DNA from: Litorivita sp050633545
GTDB lineage: Bacteria > Pseudomonadota > Alphaproteobacteria > Rhodobacterales > Rhodobacteraceae
Direction of reading: 5' to 3'
Assembly: GCA_050633545.1 (NCBI GenBank)
Contig: JBOEGS010000004.1
Coordinates: forward strand, 382,994 to 446,993
DNA: 64,000 nucleotides
Under the pieces are notes generated by a model that was not told where the DNA came from, made no database searches, and saw only the letters and a list, made by a program, of their open reading frames with translations. The translations under genes and the position numbers were made by a program. Positions 9,247 through 17,706 of this stretch are shown here, in pieces; position 1 is the first letter of the stretch, and every line of letters starts with the position of its first letter.

Positions 9247-10485
9247 TTACGCCGCAGCGGCTTCGGTTTGACCGAGCTCATGCAGCGATTGCGCCAGTTT
9301 GGCGATTTCCTTGCGCAGCGGGTTCTTCGGTGTCGAGCTTGCCAAAGGCAGCCCGTGATCCGTGCCCTGGGCAACGGGTTTTCCGCCATCGGGCAATTGC
9401 AATTCAAAGCTGACCTCGAGGCTTTCGGCCATGCGTTTGACGCGGGCCTTGCCGTTCAGATCGGTGAATTTCGGCGCGCGGTTGAGGCAAAAGCGCAGGC
9501 GCTCGACCGGTAGGTCTTCGGCCATAAGCGCGCGTTTGAAACGCAATGTGTTCTGGGCCGAGCGCATGTCGAGTTCTGTGGTGCAGAAGTAAACATGAGC
9601 AGCGTGAAGCACCGCCTCGCTCCATTGCACCAGGGTTTTCGGCATGTCGATGACGATATAGTCGAAGTTCTGGCGCGCGACCTCCAATACGCGGTTGATG
9701 TCTTCGGAGGTCACCAGATCCAGCGGCAGCATGTCGGAAGGCGCGGTCAGCACCTGCAACCGGTCCTCAAACGACAAGAGCGCCGAGTTGAAGACATCCG
9801 AATCCATCGATTCGGTGTCCGAGAGCATTTCATAGACCGCCTCGCGGCAGGGCAGGTCGAGGAAGGTCGACACCGCCCCGAATTGCAGATCGAGATCGAT
9901 CAAGCATACTTTGGGGCCGTTGTCCTTGCCCAGCGAGGCCAGTTCCCACGCGAGGTTCACCGCCAAAGTGGTCGCGCCGGTGCCGCCGGCCAATCCGTGC
10001 ACGGCAAGGATTACGCCGTCATGAGCGCCGCTCGCGGCCTTGGGCTTGGGGGATGCGGCTTCGGCAGGGGCGGGGGGCGGGGCTTGCAAGCGTTCGATCG
10101 CAGCCGACAATTCGCCCTCGGGCAAAGGATAGGGGACAAATTCATCCGCGCCTTGGCGCAGAAGCTGGTGCAAAGCGGCGGGGCTGACGTCCTCGGCGAT
10201 GAGGATGACCTTGATTTTATGGGCGCGGGCGGCGGCGATAATTTCGCCAAGCATCACCAGCTTGCCTTCGTCGCTGTCATCAATGGCAAGGGCGACAAAT
10301 TCAAGATCGGTGGCCTCCGGTTGGCTGAAGAAGGCCAAAGCCTCGCCAAACCCCAGATCGCCCCAGCTTTCACCCAAAGCCGTTTCCATGTCCTCGATCA
10401 GCAGGTCGAAGTTTTGCACATCACGGCTGATTGTGCAGGCTTTCAACGGATGCGGATCCGATTGTAGTGTTGCTGTACTCGTCAT
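9247..10485 (-). CDS. cpaE: Pilus localisation ParA/MinD-like protein CpaE/TadZ
   Basis: A 412-residue protein with an N-terminal receiver-like domain (about residues 20-135) followed by a MinD/ParA-type ATPase domain (about 160-390). The deviant Walker A reads GLAGGTGATTLAVNLA: the lysine expected in ParA/MinD proteins is replaced by Ala, as can occur in TadZ-type proteins. CLIDLDLQFG and YIVIDMPKT are the later conserved strands. CpaE/TadZ places the Tad machine at the cell pole. It is the first gene of the second tad unit (cpaE to the AAA+ gene), with a 460-base non-coding region upstream that should hold its promoter. Confidence 0.92.
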   Translation of the reverse strand: MTSTATLQSDPHPLKACTISRDVQNFDLLIEDMETALGESWGDLGFGEALAFFSQPEATDLEFVALAIDDSDEGKLVMLGEIIAAARAHKIKVILIAEDVSPAALHQLLRQGADEFVPYPLPEGELSAAIERLQAPPPAPAEAASPKPKAASGAHDGVILAVHGLAGGTGATTLAVNLAWELASLGKDNGPKVCLIDLDLQFGAVSTFLDLPCREAVYEMLSDTESMDSDVFNSALLSFEDRLQVLTAPSDMLPLDLVTSEDINRVLEVARQNFDYIVIDMPKTLVQWSEAVLHAAHVYFCTTELDMRSAQNTLRFKRALMAEDLPVERLRFCLNRAPKFTDLNGKARVKRMAESLEVSFELQLPDGGKPVAQGTDHGLPLASSTPKNPLRKEIAKLAQSLHELGQTEAAAA

Positions 10486-10945
10486 AGCCTCAGTCCTTTT
10501 TCAAATCAGGCCCAGCAGGTTTCTTATGCGCCGCAGCGAAGGGCTCGATCCTCCGGTTGCGACACTGTCCTGCGCTGGCCTGCATCCGACTCGCATCGGA
10601 CGCACTACTCCCATTGACGTTAGAATTGCCGCCAATCTGGGCAACATTTAGGCCAGAATACCGCCTTTGTTTGGTATATTGAGACAGAGTTAAGCTCTTG
10701 CTGAATCAGGCTTTGGGTGGAAATTTCGCCTCTATCAGCTTGATTTTGCTTAGTTTATATTGAGGGTAAAGCGCGTTGGATACTGGGGTTGGCGCGTGTT
10801 TCGCGCAAGACGCCACGGCGCACTGGGGGCTGATGTGTGAACAATGCTCCCGCATCGCCCCTGGCTGCGCCCAAAGGAAAACCGCCGGAGACGATGCTCC
10901 GGCGGCTTTTGAAATTTCGGGTCCCTTGTTCGAAAGGGCCGCGGA
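10486..10945. other. Intergenic region between the two tad transcription units
   Basis: No convincing gene in 460 bases. It holds the terminator of the upstream cpaB-cpaC-ompA unit (10877-10905) and, closer to cpaE, a more AT-rich part (about 10650-10760) that is the likely promoter region of the cpaE unit. I could not pick out a specific sigma-70 promoter with confidence. Confidence 0.5.
10877..10905 (-). terminator. Rho-independent terminator after the OmpA-type gene
   Basis: A perfect 9-bp stem (CCGCCGGAG / CTCCGGCGG, 10882-10890 with 10897-10905) and a 6-base loop, followed on the minus strand by TTTT. It sits 41 bases past the stop of the OmpA-type lipoprotein gene and separates the secretin unit from the cpaE unit. 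Confidence 0.8.
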
Positions 10946-11599
10946 TCAATCGGTTTTGAACGAATCGCCGGAGATGCCGGTCAAGCCAGAGCGGGGCACG
11001 CCCGAATTGACATACTCGCGGTAGACGATCGCCGCGTAACGGCCATCGAGAACCGAGGGGTGGTCTTTCACGAAACCTGACACTTCGGTCACGGTGCGGC
11101 GGTTGCGCCGCTCGCGGCCTTCGGTGACCACAATCGGCTGCGTCTCGCCAAAGGAGGCGACGGCCTCCAGACGGCTGCGCGATATACCTTGGCTGGTCAG
11201 ATAGCTGACCACAGCCTGCGCGCGGCGCAGACCCAAGGATTTGTTATAGGCGTTCGATCCCACCGCATCCGTATGGCCGTAAACGCGGAACCGCGCTTCG
11301 GGGAACTGGCGGATCCATTGCGCTTGTTCGCGCAACGTGTCACGGGCGCCAGCGTCCAACTGCGCGGAATTAAAGGCAAAATTGACGTTGGTGAGCACTT
11401 CTGCGGCAAAGCGGGAGGCGAGCTCGTAGGTGTAGCTGCGCTCGCCCGACATGATCATCGTGTTGTTCATGGTCGCATTGCCAAAAGGTCCGGCCGCGGC
11501 GACAAAGCCCGCCTCACCATAAAAGGTGTTGGCGACCTGCGAGCCTTGCCCGCAGGCGGCGAGGGCTGTAAGAGCCGCTGTTGCCAGATATTTTTTCAT
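10946..11599 (-). CDS. OmpA-family lipoprotein in the Tad locus
   Basis: A 217-residue protein starting MKKYLATAAL (an ATG four codons upstream is possible). The signal ends in a lipobox LAAC (Cys about residue 16). The C-terminal half is an OmpA-like peptidoglycan-binding domain: LTNVNFAFNSAQLD, then RVYGHTDAVGSNAYNKSLGLRRAQAV, the family's TD..G....N..LS..RA signature. It occupies the place where many tad loci have cpaD, just after the secretin gene. A role as outer-membrane anchor linking the secretin to peptidoglycan is inferred from this position. Confidence 0.85.
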   Translation of the reverse strand: MKKYLATAALTALAACGQGSQVANTFYGEAGFVAAAGPFGNATMNNTMIMSGERSYTYELASRFAAEVLTNVNFAFNSAQLDAGARDTLREQAQWIRQFPEARFRVYGHTDAVGSNAYNKSLGLRRAQAVVSYLTSQGISRSRLEAVASFGETQPIVVTEGRERRNRRTVTEVSGFVKDHPSVLDGRYAAIVYREYVNSGVPRSGLTGISGDSFKTD

Positions 11600-11615
11600 G
11601 TGCCCACGCATCGTA

Positions 11616-13040
11616 TCAATCCATCACATACCCATAAGAACCGCTGAAGTCCTGTTTGGCAACCTCTCCTGCAGCACCGCGGGTGGGGGTGCGGCTTTTG
11701 GCGACTTTGCCAAAGAGGAACAAGTCCTTCTCGGTGGGAGGTTTAACCCGATCTGTCGGCAGTGCAAAGGCCTCGCCGCGTTTCGGGGTCACAAGATGGG
11801 CGGTCACGATGATGACAAGTTCGGTTTGCTCGCGCTGGTAGTTGGCCGAGCGGAACAGCGCGCCCAGAACCGGCACATCGCCGAGCCAAGGGATCTGTCC
11901 GTTCACGTCCAAGAAGTCATCTTGCAACAGGCCCGCGATGGCAAAGCTTTCGCCGTCGCGCATCTCGACCGTGGTCGAGGTCTCGCGGCGGGTGAAGGCG
12001 TCGATCTTGAAGGCGTTGATTTCAAAGCCGTTATTGGGATCGATCGCCGACACGGATGCGTTCAGTTCGAGGTTGATCAAATCGCTATCAACCACGCGCG
12101 GGATAAAGTTCAGCGCCACGCCGAAGGGTTTGAATTCCACGGTGATCGCGCCGTTATCTTGCGCCACAGGCACCGGATATTCGCCGCCTGCGAGGAATTT
12201 CGCCTCTTGGCCCGACAGGGCGGTCAGGTTCGGCTCTGCCAAAGTGCGCACAACGCCCTTGGTTTCGAGCGCTTCGAGCAAAATACCGACCTCGACCGCG
12301 CCGGCATCAAAGCCGAACAGCATCGCGCCGTTGTTTTCATTGGTGCCCGGAATATTGCCGCCAAGCGAGGTGCCCGCCGCTCCGGAGTTGTTGTTGGTGC
12401 CGTTGCCGCCGTTCACGCCGACGTTGCCGCCAAAAATCGACCCGTTCAGCGCCAGCGAAGAGCTGAGCGATTTCGAGACGTTACGCTGCATTTCGGCAAA
12501 GCGGACCTTGAGCATGACCTGCTGCACGCCGCCAACACTCATCAGGTTCGAGACCCGTTCGGGGGCATAGCGTTCCGCCAGATCGAGCGCCCGCTGCAAG
12601 CGCGCGGACGAAGAGACCGTGCCCGACAGAACGATGCCGTCATTTGCGGTGCGCACTTCGATTTTCTCGCCCGGCAGGATTTGCCGCAGGCGCTCTTTGA
12701 ATTCGCTGACATCGGCAGAGACGCGGACATCGACGTTGGTGATCAATTGCCCGTTGCCATCAAGCAGCGTCAAAGTGGTCAAACCGGGCGATTTGCCCAA
12801 AACATAGATCGAACGATCCGAGAGCGAGGAAATATCGGCAATCGCGGGATTGGCGATGCTGAGCTCGGCAAAGGGGACGTCGCTTTCGACGACCACGGCC
12901 CGGTTCATCGGAACGTCCAAGGACGAGGACATACCGCGTTGTACGACATGGAGATTTTTGGCTTCGGCCATAGGAGCGGCGGCACCAAAACTCAACGTCA
13001 GGCCCATTAGGGCCGCTTTCAAGAAACTGCTCTTATACAT
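11616..13040 (-). CDS. cpaC: Tad pilus secretin CpaC/RcpA
   Basis: A 474-residue outer-membrane secretin beginning MYKSSFLKAA; the ATG at 13040 is chosen because AAAGGCAGG lies just upstream. It has a signal peptide (about residues 1-27), a pilus N-terminal domain (about 35-105), a BON-like domain (about 110-165) and a C-terminal secretin domain (about 215-430) with VPVLGALFRS and the final ELVIIVTAHLV strand typical of type II/III secretins. A Gly/Asn-rich insertion (about 225-255) lies in the secretin domain. It forms the outer-membrane channel for the Flp pilus. It lies 16 bases before the OmpA-type gene, so the two are probably cotranscribed. Confidence 0.93.
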   Translation of the reverse strand: MYKSSFLKAALMGLTLSFGAAAPMAEAKNLHVVQRGMSSSLDVPMNRAVVVESDVPFAELSIANPAIADISSLSDRSIYVLGKSPGLTTLTLLDGNGQLITNVDVRVSADVSEFKERLRQILPGEKIEVRTANDGIVLSGTVSSSARLQRALDLAERYAPERVSNLMSVGGVQQVMLKVRFAEMQRNVSKSLSSSLALNGSIFGGNVGVNGGNGTNNNSGAAGTSLGGNIPGTNENNGAMLFGFDAGAVEVGILLEALETKGVVRTLAEPNLTALSGQEAKFLAGGEYPVPVAQDNGAITVEFKPFGVALNFIPRVVDSDLINLELNASVSAIDPNNGFEINAFKIDAFTRRETSTTVEMRDGESFAIAGLLQDDFLDVNGQIPWLGDVPVLGALFRSANYQREQTELVIIVTAHLVTPKRGEAFALPTDRVKPPTEKDLFLFGKVAKSRTPTRGAAGEVAKQDFSGSYGYVMD

Positions 13041-13208
13041 GTGACCTGCCTTTCTGATCACGCCTCATTTTCGGGTCTTATTGCCCGGATTTTGTCGCTA
13101 CCATGCGTTAACTTCGCTTTTATTGCAAGAATCAAAGGCTTCGCAGCGAGAGTTTATGTGGATAAGTGGCAACAACCGCCAAGACGTTGCCCGTTTGCAA
13201 TAGACAAA

Positions 13209-13233
13209 GGGCGCCCCGAATTGCGGAGCGCCC
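13209..13233 (-). terminator. Stem-loop between cpaB and cpaC
   Basis: An inverted repeat GGGCGC / GCGCCC (13209-13214 with 13228-13233), extended by flanking AAG/CTT and an inner CCG/CGG, followed on the minus strand by TTTGT. It may attenuate or partly terminate transcription between cpaB and cpaC, or protect an mRNA end. The short T-run makes full termination uncertain. Confidence 0.45.
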
Positions 13234-13272
13234 TTGCCATCTCCCAAAGGGAAGCGGGAGGTGATGTGCCGA

Positions 13273-14133
13273 TCAGTTGGTGCAGGGGATCGGAATTTCG
13301 ACCACATCCGCGCCGCGGCGTGTGCGGATGGTGCAGATCTTCTCTTCCTCGGCTTGCACGACAACCGGCGCGGCCTCGATGCCCAAAAGCGAGCGCTGGT
13401 CGACTTCGATGGCTTCGGCGACGGTGTCGTCCTCATTGCCCACCAAGGACAGCGACAGGCGGCCCGAGGATTGCGCTTGCGCGAGGGCTGCGACTTGCTG
13501 CGGGGTGGCGGCGACGGTCACGGTGCGCGCGATCATCGTCTCGGAGGCCTCTCCGCTGCTGTCTTGGTCGACGGCAATCAGTTTAACGCCCGCTTCGATC
13601 AATTTGGTGACATCACCGCGGTCGCCGCCTCGTGCACCTGTTTCAATCGCGCCGGTCCAGTAGACGTCAACGCGGTCACCCGGGCGCAAGAAGCCCGACA
13701 CGCCGGAGGCGACATCGACCTTGATCGCAAAGGCGCGTTTGCCGCGCTCAAGCTGCGAGGTCAGGCCTGCGCTTTCGCCAGGCTCGGTGACTTTCACGGC
13801 GCTCATGGCTTCGTTTTTCTCGATCGTGCGCAAGGCGGTGCGCAGCACATTCTCGCCTTGGGGGAAGAAGGCGGCTTTGCTGGTAAATGTGCCCTCAGGC
13901 ATGGCGTTTTCGGGGAATTTGACGACGCGGAGGTCTTCTTCCTTGATCACATCGCCATATTTTAGCTGTTTGTCGGCGACGTAAATGTCGATCATCGTCG
14001 CCACGGAGGCATTCATTGCGCGCTCTTGTGCGAGGGCGGTTTGATAGGCGGTCACGTAGTTCTTGACCATATAGGTGGCAAAACCGGCCAGCCCGAGGCC
14101 AACGATCAGCACCAGTCCAAAGACCATACGCAT
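13273..14133 (-). CDS. cpaB: Flp pilus assembly protein CpaB/RcpC
   Basis: A 286-residue protein with one N-terminal membrane segment (VFGLVLIVGLGLAGFATYMV) and a SAF-like domain (about residues 48-115, with VADKQLKYGDVIKEEDLRVV). An RcpC/CpaB domain follows (about 125-245, with GKRAFAIKVDVASGVSGFLRPGDRVDVYW). The start ATG has AAAGGGAAA nearby. CpaB is a periplasmic, inner-membrane-anchored partner of the secretin. It is the first large gene of the upstream tad unit, 393 bases after the second pilin gene. Confidence 0.93.
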   Translation of the reverse strand: MRMVFGLVLIVGLGLAGFATYMVKNYVTAYQTALAQERAMNASVATMIDIYVADKQLKYGDVIKEEDLRVVKFPENAMPEGTFTSKAAFFPQGENVLRTALRTIEKNEAMSAVKVTEPGESAGLTSQLERGKRAFAIKVDVASGVSGFLRPGDRVDVYWTGAIETGARGGDRGDVTKLIEAGVKLIAVDQDSSGEASETMIARTVTVAATPQQVAALAQAQSSGRLSLSLVGNEDDTVAEAIEVDQRSLLGIEAAPVVVQAEEEKICTIRTRRGADVVEIPIPCTN

Positions 14134-14526
14134 TTGATTTCCCTTTCGTATGTTTCCTGCGCGCGCGTGCCAGTGAGGCCCAAACGCACAGAGCGACGCA
14201 TTGGTCGCAAATCTGCTCTAGGGGGAGATTACCCGCGAAATGTGGCCAAATCTGGGAAGGGGTGTGAATTGTTCATGATTTGGTGACGAAGAGGGCCTCG
14301 CAGGCCTGATTGAACCCTATTCGCGGGGCGTAAAAAAACCTCCGGCGCGCGGGGCGAGGGAGGCGTGATCGCAATGAACAAAACAGATGTCGCGCGGTGA
14401 TATGGCGCGATGGGGCACGGCTCAAGGCTGATCGGCGCGTTCTGCGCCTCCCGAAAATGAGCGGGGCCTTTGGAATATGAGCAAGGGCCGAAGCCGGCGC
14501 TTACCTTTGGTATGGCAAAAGAGGGA
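14134..14526. other. Intergenic region between cpaB and the second flp pilin
   Basis: No gene seen in 393 bases. It contains the terminator of the 14527-14703 pilin gene (14332-14363) and the ribosome binding site of cpaB. A promoter for cpaB is expected here because the pilin is terminated separately, but no clear -35/-10 pair stands out. Confidence 0.45.
14332..14363 (-). terminator. Terminator of the second flp pilin gene
   Basis: On the minus strand a CCTCC...GGAGG stem with a GC-rich loop is followed by seven T residues (A-run at 14332-14338). It separates the pilin message from cpaB. Confidence 0.7.
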
Positions 14527-14703
14527 TCAGAAGGTCCAGCTTTGCATATAAGTGGTTGTCCCATCCGCCATATCGACTGCACCTTGTCGCATCATGTAGT
14601 AGCCGCCAGCCATCAGGCCCACGACCGCGGCGGTCAACACCACCCAATCAACGGTGACAGCGCCATCTTCGCGCTTGGAAAAACGTTTAAAAATAGACTT
14701 CAT
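14527..14703 (-). CDS. Flp-type pilin, second copy (58 aa)
   Basis: A 58-residue protein: a basic N-terminus MKSIFKRFSKRED, a cleavage-site-like G followed by AVTVDWVVLTAAVVGL, a hydrophobic helix, and a short polar end. It is a paralogue of the pilin at 14857-15042; both share the core DGAVTVDWVVLTAAVVGL (residues 13-30 here). Processing by the TadV-like peptidase would be after the Gly. The usual Flp Glu-Tyr pair is Asp-Trp here. It is the second of two tandem pilin genes and has its own terminator. Confidence 0.85.
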   Translation of the reverse strand: MKSIFKRFSKREDGAVTVDWVVLTAAVVGLMAGGYYMMRQGAVDMADGTTTYMQSWTF

Positions 14704-14777
14704 GAGTGACCTCGATGTTCAGTCAGCGGCATCCGGAAATCGGGCGGCGAGCGTCTTGCAACGCAAACCTTGTGCCA

Positions 14778-14813
14778 TAAAAAAAGGGGCCGCATCCGCG
14801 AAGGACACGGCCC
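14778..14813 (-). terminator. Terminator of the first flp pilin gene
   Basis: A GGGCCG / CGGCCC stem (14808-14813 with 14787-14792) is followed on the minus strand by a T-run (A-rich 14778-14785). It lies directly after the first pilin gene and indicates that the major pilin is made from its own short message. Confidence 0.75.
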
Positions 14814-14856
14814 ACTTTTGAACTCGCGTGGCTCGAAGGCGAGCCGTCAGGTCAAC

Positions 14857-15042
14857 TTAGAAGCTGCCCGGAGTTTGTGCGGCCATGTATGTGTTGGTCG
14901 CTGCGGTCATCTCGGACGCGCCGTTTTTGATCGACGAGTAAGCTGCAACAGCCAAGCCAACAACGGCGGCGGTCAGAACAACCCAGTCAACAGTCACGGC
15001 ACCGTCTTCGTCTGCGCGGAAGTTTTTGATAAAGTTAAGCAT
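14857..15042 (-). CDS. Flp-type pilin, first copy (61 aa)
   Basis: A 61-residue protein: MLNFIKNFRADED, then G, then AVTVDWVVLTAAVVGLAVAA and a tail ending TPGSF. It has the form of a Flp/type IVb prepilin: short basic leader, cleavage Gly at about residue 14, and one hydrophobic helix. It is likely the major pilin because it is first in the locus with a strong GGAGGGAC ribosome binding site and its own terminator. The upstream 373-base region is AT-rich and shared with a divergent lytic transglycosylase gene. Confidence 0.9.
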   Translation of the reverse strand: MLNFIKNFRADEDGAVTVDWVVLTAAVVGLAVAAYSSIKNGASEMTAATNTYMAAQTPGSF

Positions 15043-15415
15043 GTTAGTCCCTCCAAAGGATCAGTAGTTTGTTACGTTAAACCGCGTCGCCAACTTGCTG
15101 GGCCGTTCTCTCTCATTGGCCCGCTGCCGTCGTGGTATGAACATATATAGCCCTTTGATTGGGGCATGAATTTGGCACGAATAGTGCCTTTTCAGGCCTC
15201 TTAATTTTTCTTGCCAAATATTATTTAGGGCATTGTTTTTGTTTAATAACTTTATGAATTTATTTTTGCGCGCACCCGAATGGCGTGGGTTTGAGCGGCA
15301 ATTATGGCGCATTTGCCTTCAAATCAGCGCCCGATTCTAGCCGCGCAGGGGCGTTTCATGCGATAAGCGCGTTAAGAAAAGTAAAAAGAACAGGCAGCAG
15401 GGCAGGTTTTAGATC
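15043..15415. promoter_or_regulatory. AT-rich divergent control region, flp pilin / lytic transglycosylase
   Basis: No gene in 373 bases. The segment 15150-15290 is much richer in A and T than its surroundings and lies between divergent genes, so it should hold the promoters of both. It contains a perfect interrupted palindrome GGCAC-GAATA-GTGCC (15174-15188), a candidate operator upstream of the pilin. No promoter hexamers are convincing enough to mark. Confidence 0.45.
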
Positions 15416-16258
15416 ATGCGCAGCTTTGCAGTATATATGGGGGCGGTCTGTGCGATCTCGATTCTGGGCGCCTCTGCCGCCTTGGCCGATTTCAAGCGGG
15501 TGACACCGCCCAAACCCGGCAGCACGCAAAAACGCATCACCATCCAGATCGATCCGGTCGAACAGGCAGCGATTTTGTCCCGCTCGCCCAAGCCCTCCGA
15601 ACGTGCGGCTCGGGTTGACGGAGGCGGCGAGACCAAAGCCGCCGCGCGCGCTGCGGTGCCGATGGGGCGCTATGCATGGTTTTGGGACAGTATTTCGCCG
15701 GAGCTCGCGCAAAGCGGGCCAGGACGGCTGCGCGGGGCGCTCGACAAGTTGGGCAATCCCCCGTCGGGCGAAAGCACGCCCAACCCGCGGCTCGCGTCCT
15801 TGGCACAGATCGCAGAGGCGCAAGGATCGGCGATTTTGCGAGCGACCATCGGCACCGAGGTCTCTCCGGCTTTGGCTTTGGCGGTGATCGCGGTCGAGTC
15901 GGCAGGGCGCGCCGATGCTGTGAGCGGGGCAGGGGCGCAAGGCTTGATGCAATTGATGCCCGATACGGCCAAGCGGTTTGGCGTAACGGATGCATTGGTC
16001 GCCGATGACAATATCAAAGGCGGTGTGGCGTTTCTTGATTTCCTGATGAAGAAATTCGAAGGCGACCCGATCTTGGTTCTGGCCGGATATAATGCAGGCG
16101 AGAATTCCCTCGGCAACCATGGCGGCGTGCCGCCCTATGCAGAGACCCGCGATTATGTGCCCAAAGTGCTGGCGGCGTTTAAGGTCGCGCGCGGATTGTG
16201 TTTGACGCCGCCGGAATTGGTCTCGGATGGCTGTGTCTTTGTGAAGGTCGGCGGATAA
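15416..16258 (+). CDS. Lytic transglycosylase, SLT domain
   Basis: A 280-residue exported protein (signal peptide with cleavage near SAALA, about residue 24). The C-terminal half is a soluble lytic transglycosylase domain: the catalytic Glu in IAVESAGR (about residue 162), then GAQGLMQLMPDTAKRFGV, the LAGYNAGENSL motif and YAETRDYVPKV. It cleaves the peptidoglycan glycan strand. It is divergent from the Flp pilin genes, so it may open the wall for the pilus; this link rests on position only. A terminator follows. Confidence 0.88.
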   Translation: MRSFAVYMGAVCAISILGASAALADFKRVTPPKPGSTQKRITIQIDPVEQAAILSRSPKPSERAARVDGGGETKAAARAAVPMGRYAWFWDSISPELAQSGPGRLRGALDKLGNPPSGESTPNPRLASLAQIAEAQGSAILRATIGTEVSPALALAVIAVESAGRADAVSGAGAQGLMQLMPDTAKRFGVTDALVADDNIKGGVAFLDFLMKKFEGDPILVLAGYNAGENSLGNHGGVPPYAETRDYVPKVLAAFKVARGLCLTPPELVSDGCVFVKVGG

Positions 16259-16322
16259 GCTGCCCGTCCCATCGGGCCGTATAGGGTGGCCGGGCGGGAT
16301 GTGATGGGGAAGTATATCAAAG

Positions 16323-16350
16323 AAAAGGCGCCCCGAATGGAGCGCCTTTT
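16323..16350. terminator. Bidirectional terminator between transglycosylase and CoA-transferase genes
   Basis: A perfect 9-bp inverted repeat AAAAGGCGC / GCGCCTTTT with a 10-base loop. The A/T ends give a T-run on both strands, serving the two convergent genes. Confidence 0.85.
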
Positions 16351-16372
16351 GGGTCTTTATATATAGGCCGGC

Positions 16373-17002
16373 TTACCCGACGATGGTCGCCTCGGTCGCG
16401 GCGCGCAGCTCTTCTTCGGTGACGCCATCGGCCAGTTCGACGATTTTCAAACCGCCTTCGACCACGTCCAATACGCCCATGCCGGTGATGATCCGGTCGA
16501 CAACGCCTTTACCCGTGAGCGGCAGGGTGCATTCTTTGAGAACCTTGCTCTCGCCATGTTTGTTGGCGTGATCCATGACCACAACCACGCGGCCCACGCC
16601 GGCAACCAGATCCATCGCGCCGCCCATGCCTTTGACCAGCTTGCCGGGGATCATCCAATTGGCCAGATCGCCGTTTTCGGCCACTTCCATCGCGCCAAGG
16701 ATCGCCATGGCGATTTTGCCGCCGCGGATCATGCCAAACGACATGGAACTGTCGAAATAGGAGGTCTGGGGCAATTCGGTGATGGTCTGTTTGCCCGCAT
16801 TGATCAAATCGGGGTCTTCTTCGCCCTCAAAGGGGAAGGGGCCCATGCCAAGCATGCCGTTCTCCGATTGCAGCGTCACTTCGATGCCGTCGGGGATGTA
16901 ATTGCTGACCAGCGTCGGGATGCCGATGCCGAGGTTCACATACCATCCGTCTTGCAATTCGAGCGCCGCGCGGGCGGCCATTTGGTTCCGATCCCAAGCC
17001 AT
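16373..17002 (-). CDS. scoB: 3-oxoacid CoA-transferase subunit B
   Basis: A 209-residue CoA-transferase beta subunit. The catalytic Glu motif QSENGMLGMGP (about residues 49-59) and the N-terminal GWYVNLGIGIPTLV are intact. With subunit A it moves CoA between succinyl-CoA and a 3-oxoacid, usually acetoacetate, in ketone-body and polyhydroxybutyrate turnover. The start ATG overlaps the subunit A stop by one base (TAATG) and uses GGAGG inside scoA, so the pair is translationally coupled. Confidence 0.92.
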   Translation of the reverse strand: MAWDRNQMAARAALELQDGWYVNLGIGIPTLVSNYIPDGIEVTLQSENGMLGMGPFPFEGEEDPDLINAGKQTITELPQTSYFDSSMSFGMIRGGKIAMAILGAMEVAENGDLANWMIPGKLVKGMGGAMDLVAGVGRVVVVMDHANKHGESKVLKECTLPLTGKGVVDRIITGMGVLDVVEGGLKIVELADGVTEEELRAATEATIVG

Positions 17003-17706
17003 TATACGGCCTCCTTCTTACGCGTGGTGCGGTTTTCGATCCGCTTTTCGTGATCGCCTTGGATGATGCGGTGCACATAGACACCGGGCAGGTGGATGTG
17101 ATCGGGGTCGAGCGAACCTGTCGGCACGATCTCTTCGACCTCGACAACGCACACCTTGCCGCTCATGGCGGCGGGCGGGTTGAAGTTGCGTGCGGTCTTG
17201 CGGAACACAAGGTTGCCCGTCTCGTCGGCCTTCCATGCTTTGACCACGGCCAGATCGGCAACAAGGCCGGTCTCAAGGATGTAATCCTGCCCGTTGAATT
17301 CTTTGACTTCCTTGCCTTCGGCGACTTGGGTGCCGACACCTGTTTTGGTGTAGAACCCCGGAATGCCGCAGCCGCCCGCGCGCAGGCGCTCTGCCAACGT
17401 GCCTTGGGGGTTGAATTCCAATTCCAATTCGCCCGACAGATATTGGCGCATGAATTCGGCGTTCTCGCCCACGTAGGAGGAGATCATTTTCTTGACCTGC
17501 TTGGTGTGCAGCAAGATGCCGATGCCGAAATCATCAACGCCCGCGTTGTTGGAGGCAAAGGTCAAATCCTTGGTGCCCGCCTCCTTGATCGCTTGCAGCA
17601 GCAATTCGGGCAAGCCGCAAAGGCCAAAGCCCCCCGAGGCAATGAACATACCGTCGAACAGCAGCCCGTCGAGCGCTTCGGTGGCAGAGCCGTAAATCTT
17701 TTTCAT
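17002..17706 (-). CDS. scoA: 3-oxoacid CoA-transferase subunit A
   Basis: A 234-residue alpha subunit starting MKKIYGSATE; the ATG at 17706 is preferred to longer versions because it matches the family N-terminus. GGFGLCGLPELL (about residues 25-36) is the CoA-transferase family I signature. FYTKTGVGTQVAEGK is a later conserved part. It forms a heterotetramer with the downstream subunit B in the cytoplasm. The substrate acetoacetate is the usual one but other 3-oxoacids cannot be excluded. Confidence 0.92.
   Translation of the reverse strand: MKKIYGSATEALDGLLFDGMFIASGGFGLCGLPELLLQAIKEAGTKDLTFASNNAGVDDFGIGILLHTKQVKKMISSYVGENAEFMRQYLSGELELEFNPQGTLAERLRAGGCGIPGFYTKTGVGTQVAEGKEVKEFNGQDYILETGLVADLAVVKAWKADETGNLVFRKTARNFNPPAAMSGKVCVVEVEEIVPTGSLDPDHIHLPGVYVHRIIQGDHEKRIENRTTRKKEAV

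Noticed and set aside
7788..9413. 541-codon open frame opposite cpaF
   Set aside because: Antisense shadow; cpaF on the minus strand has all ATPase motifs.
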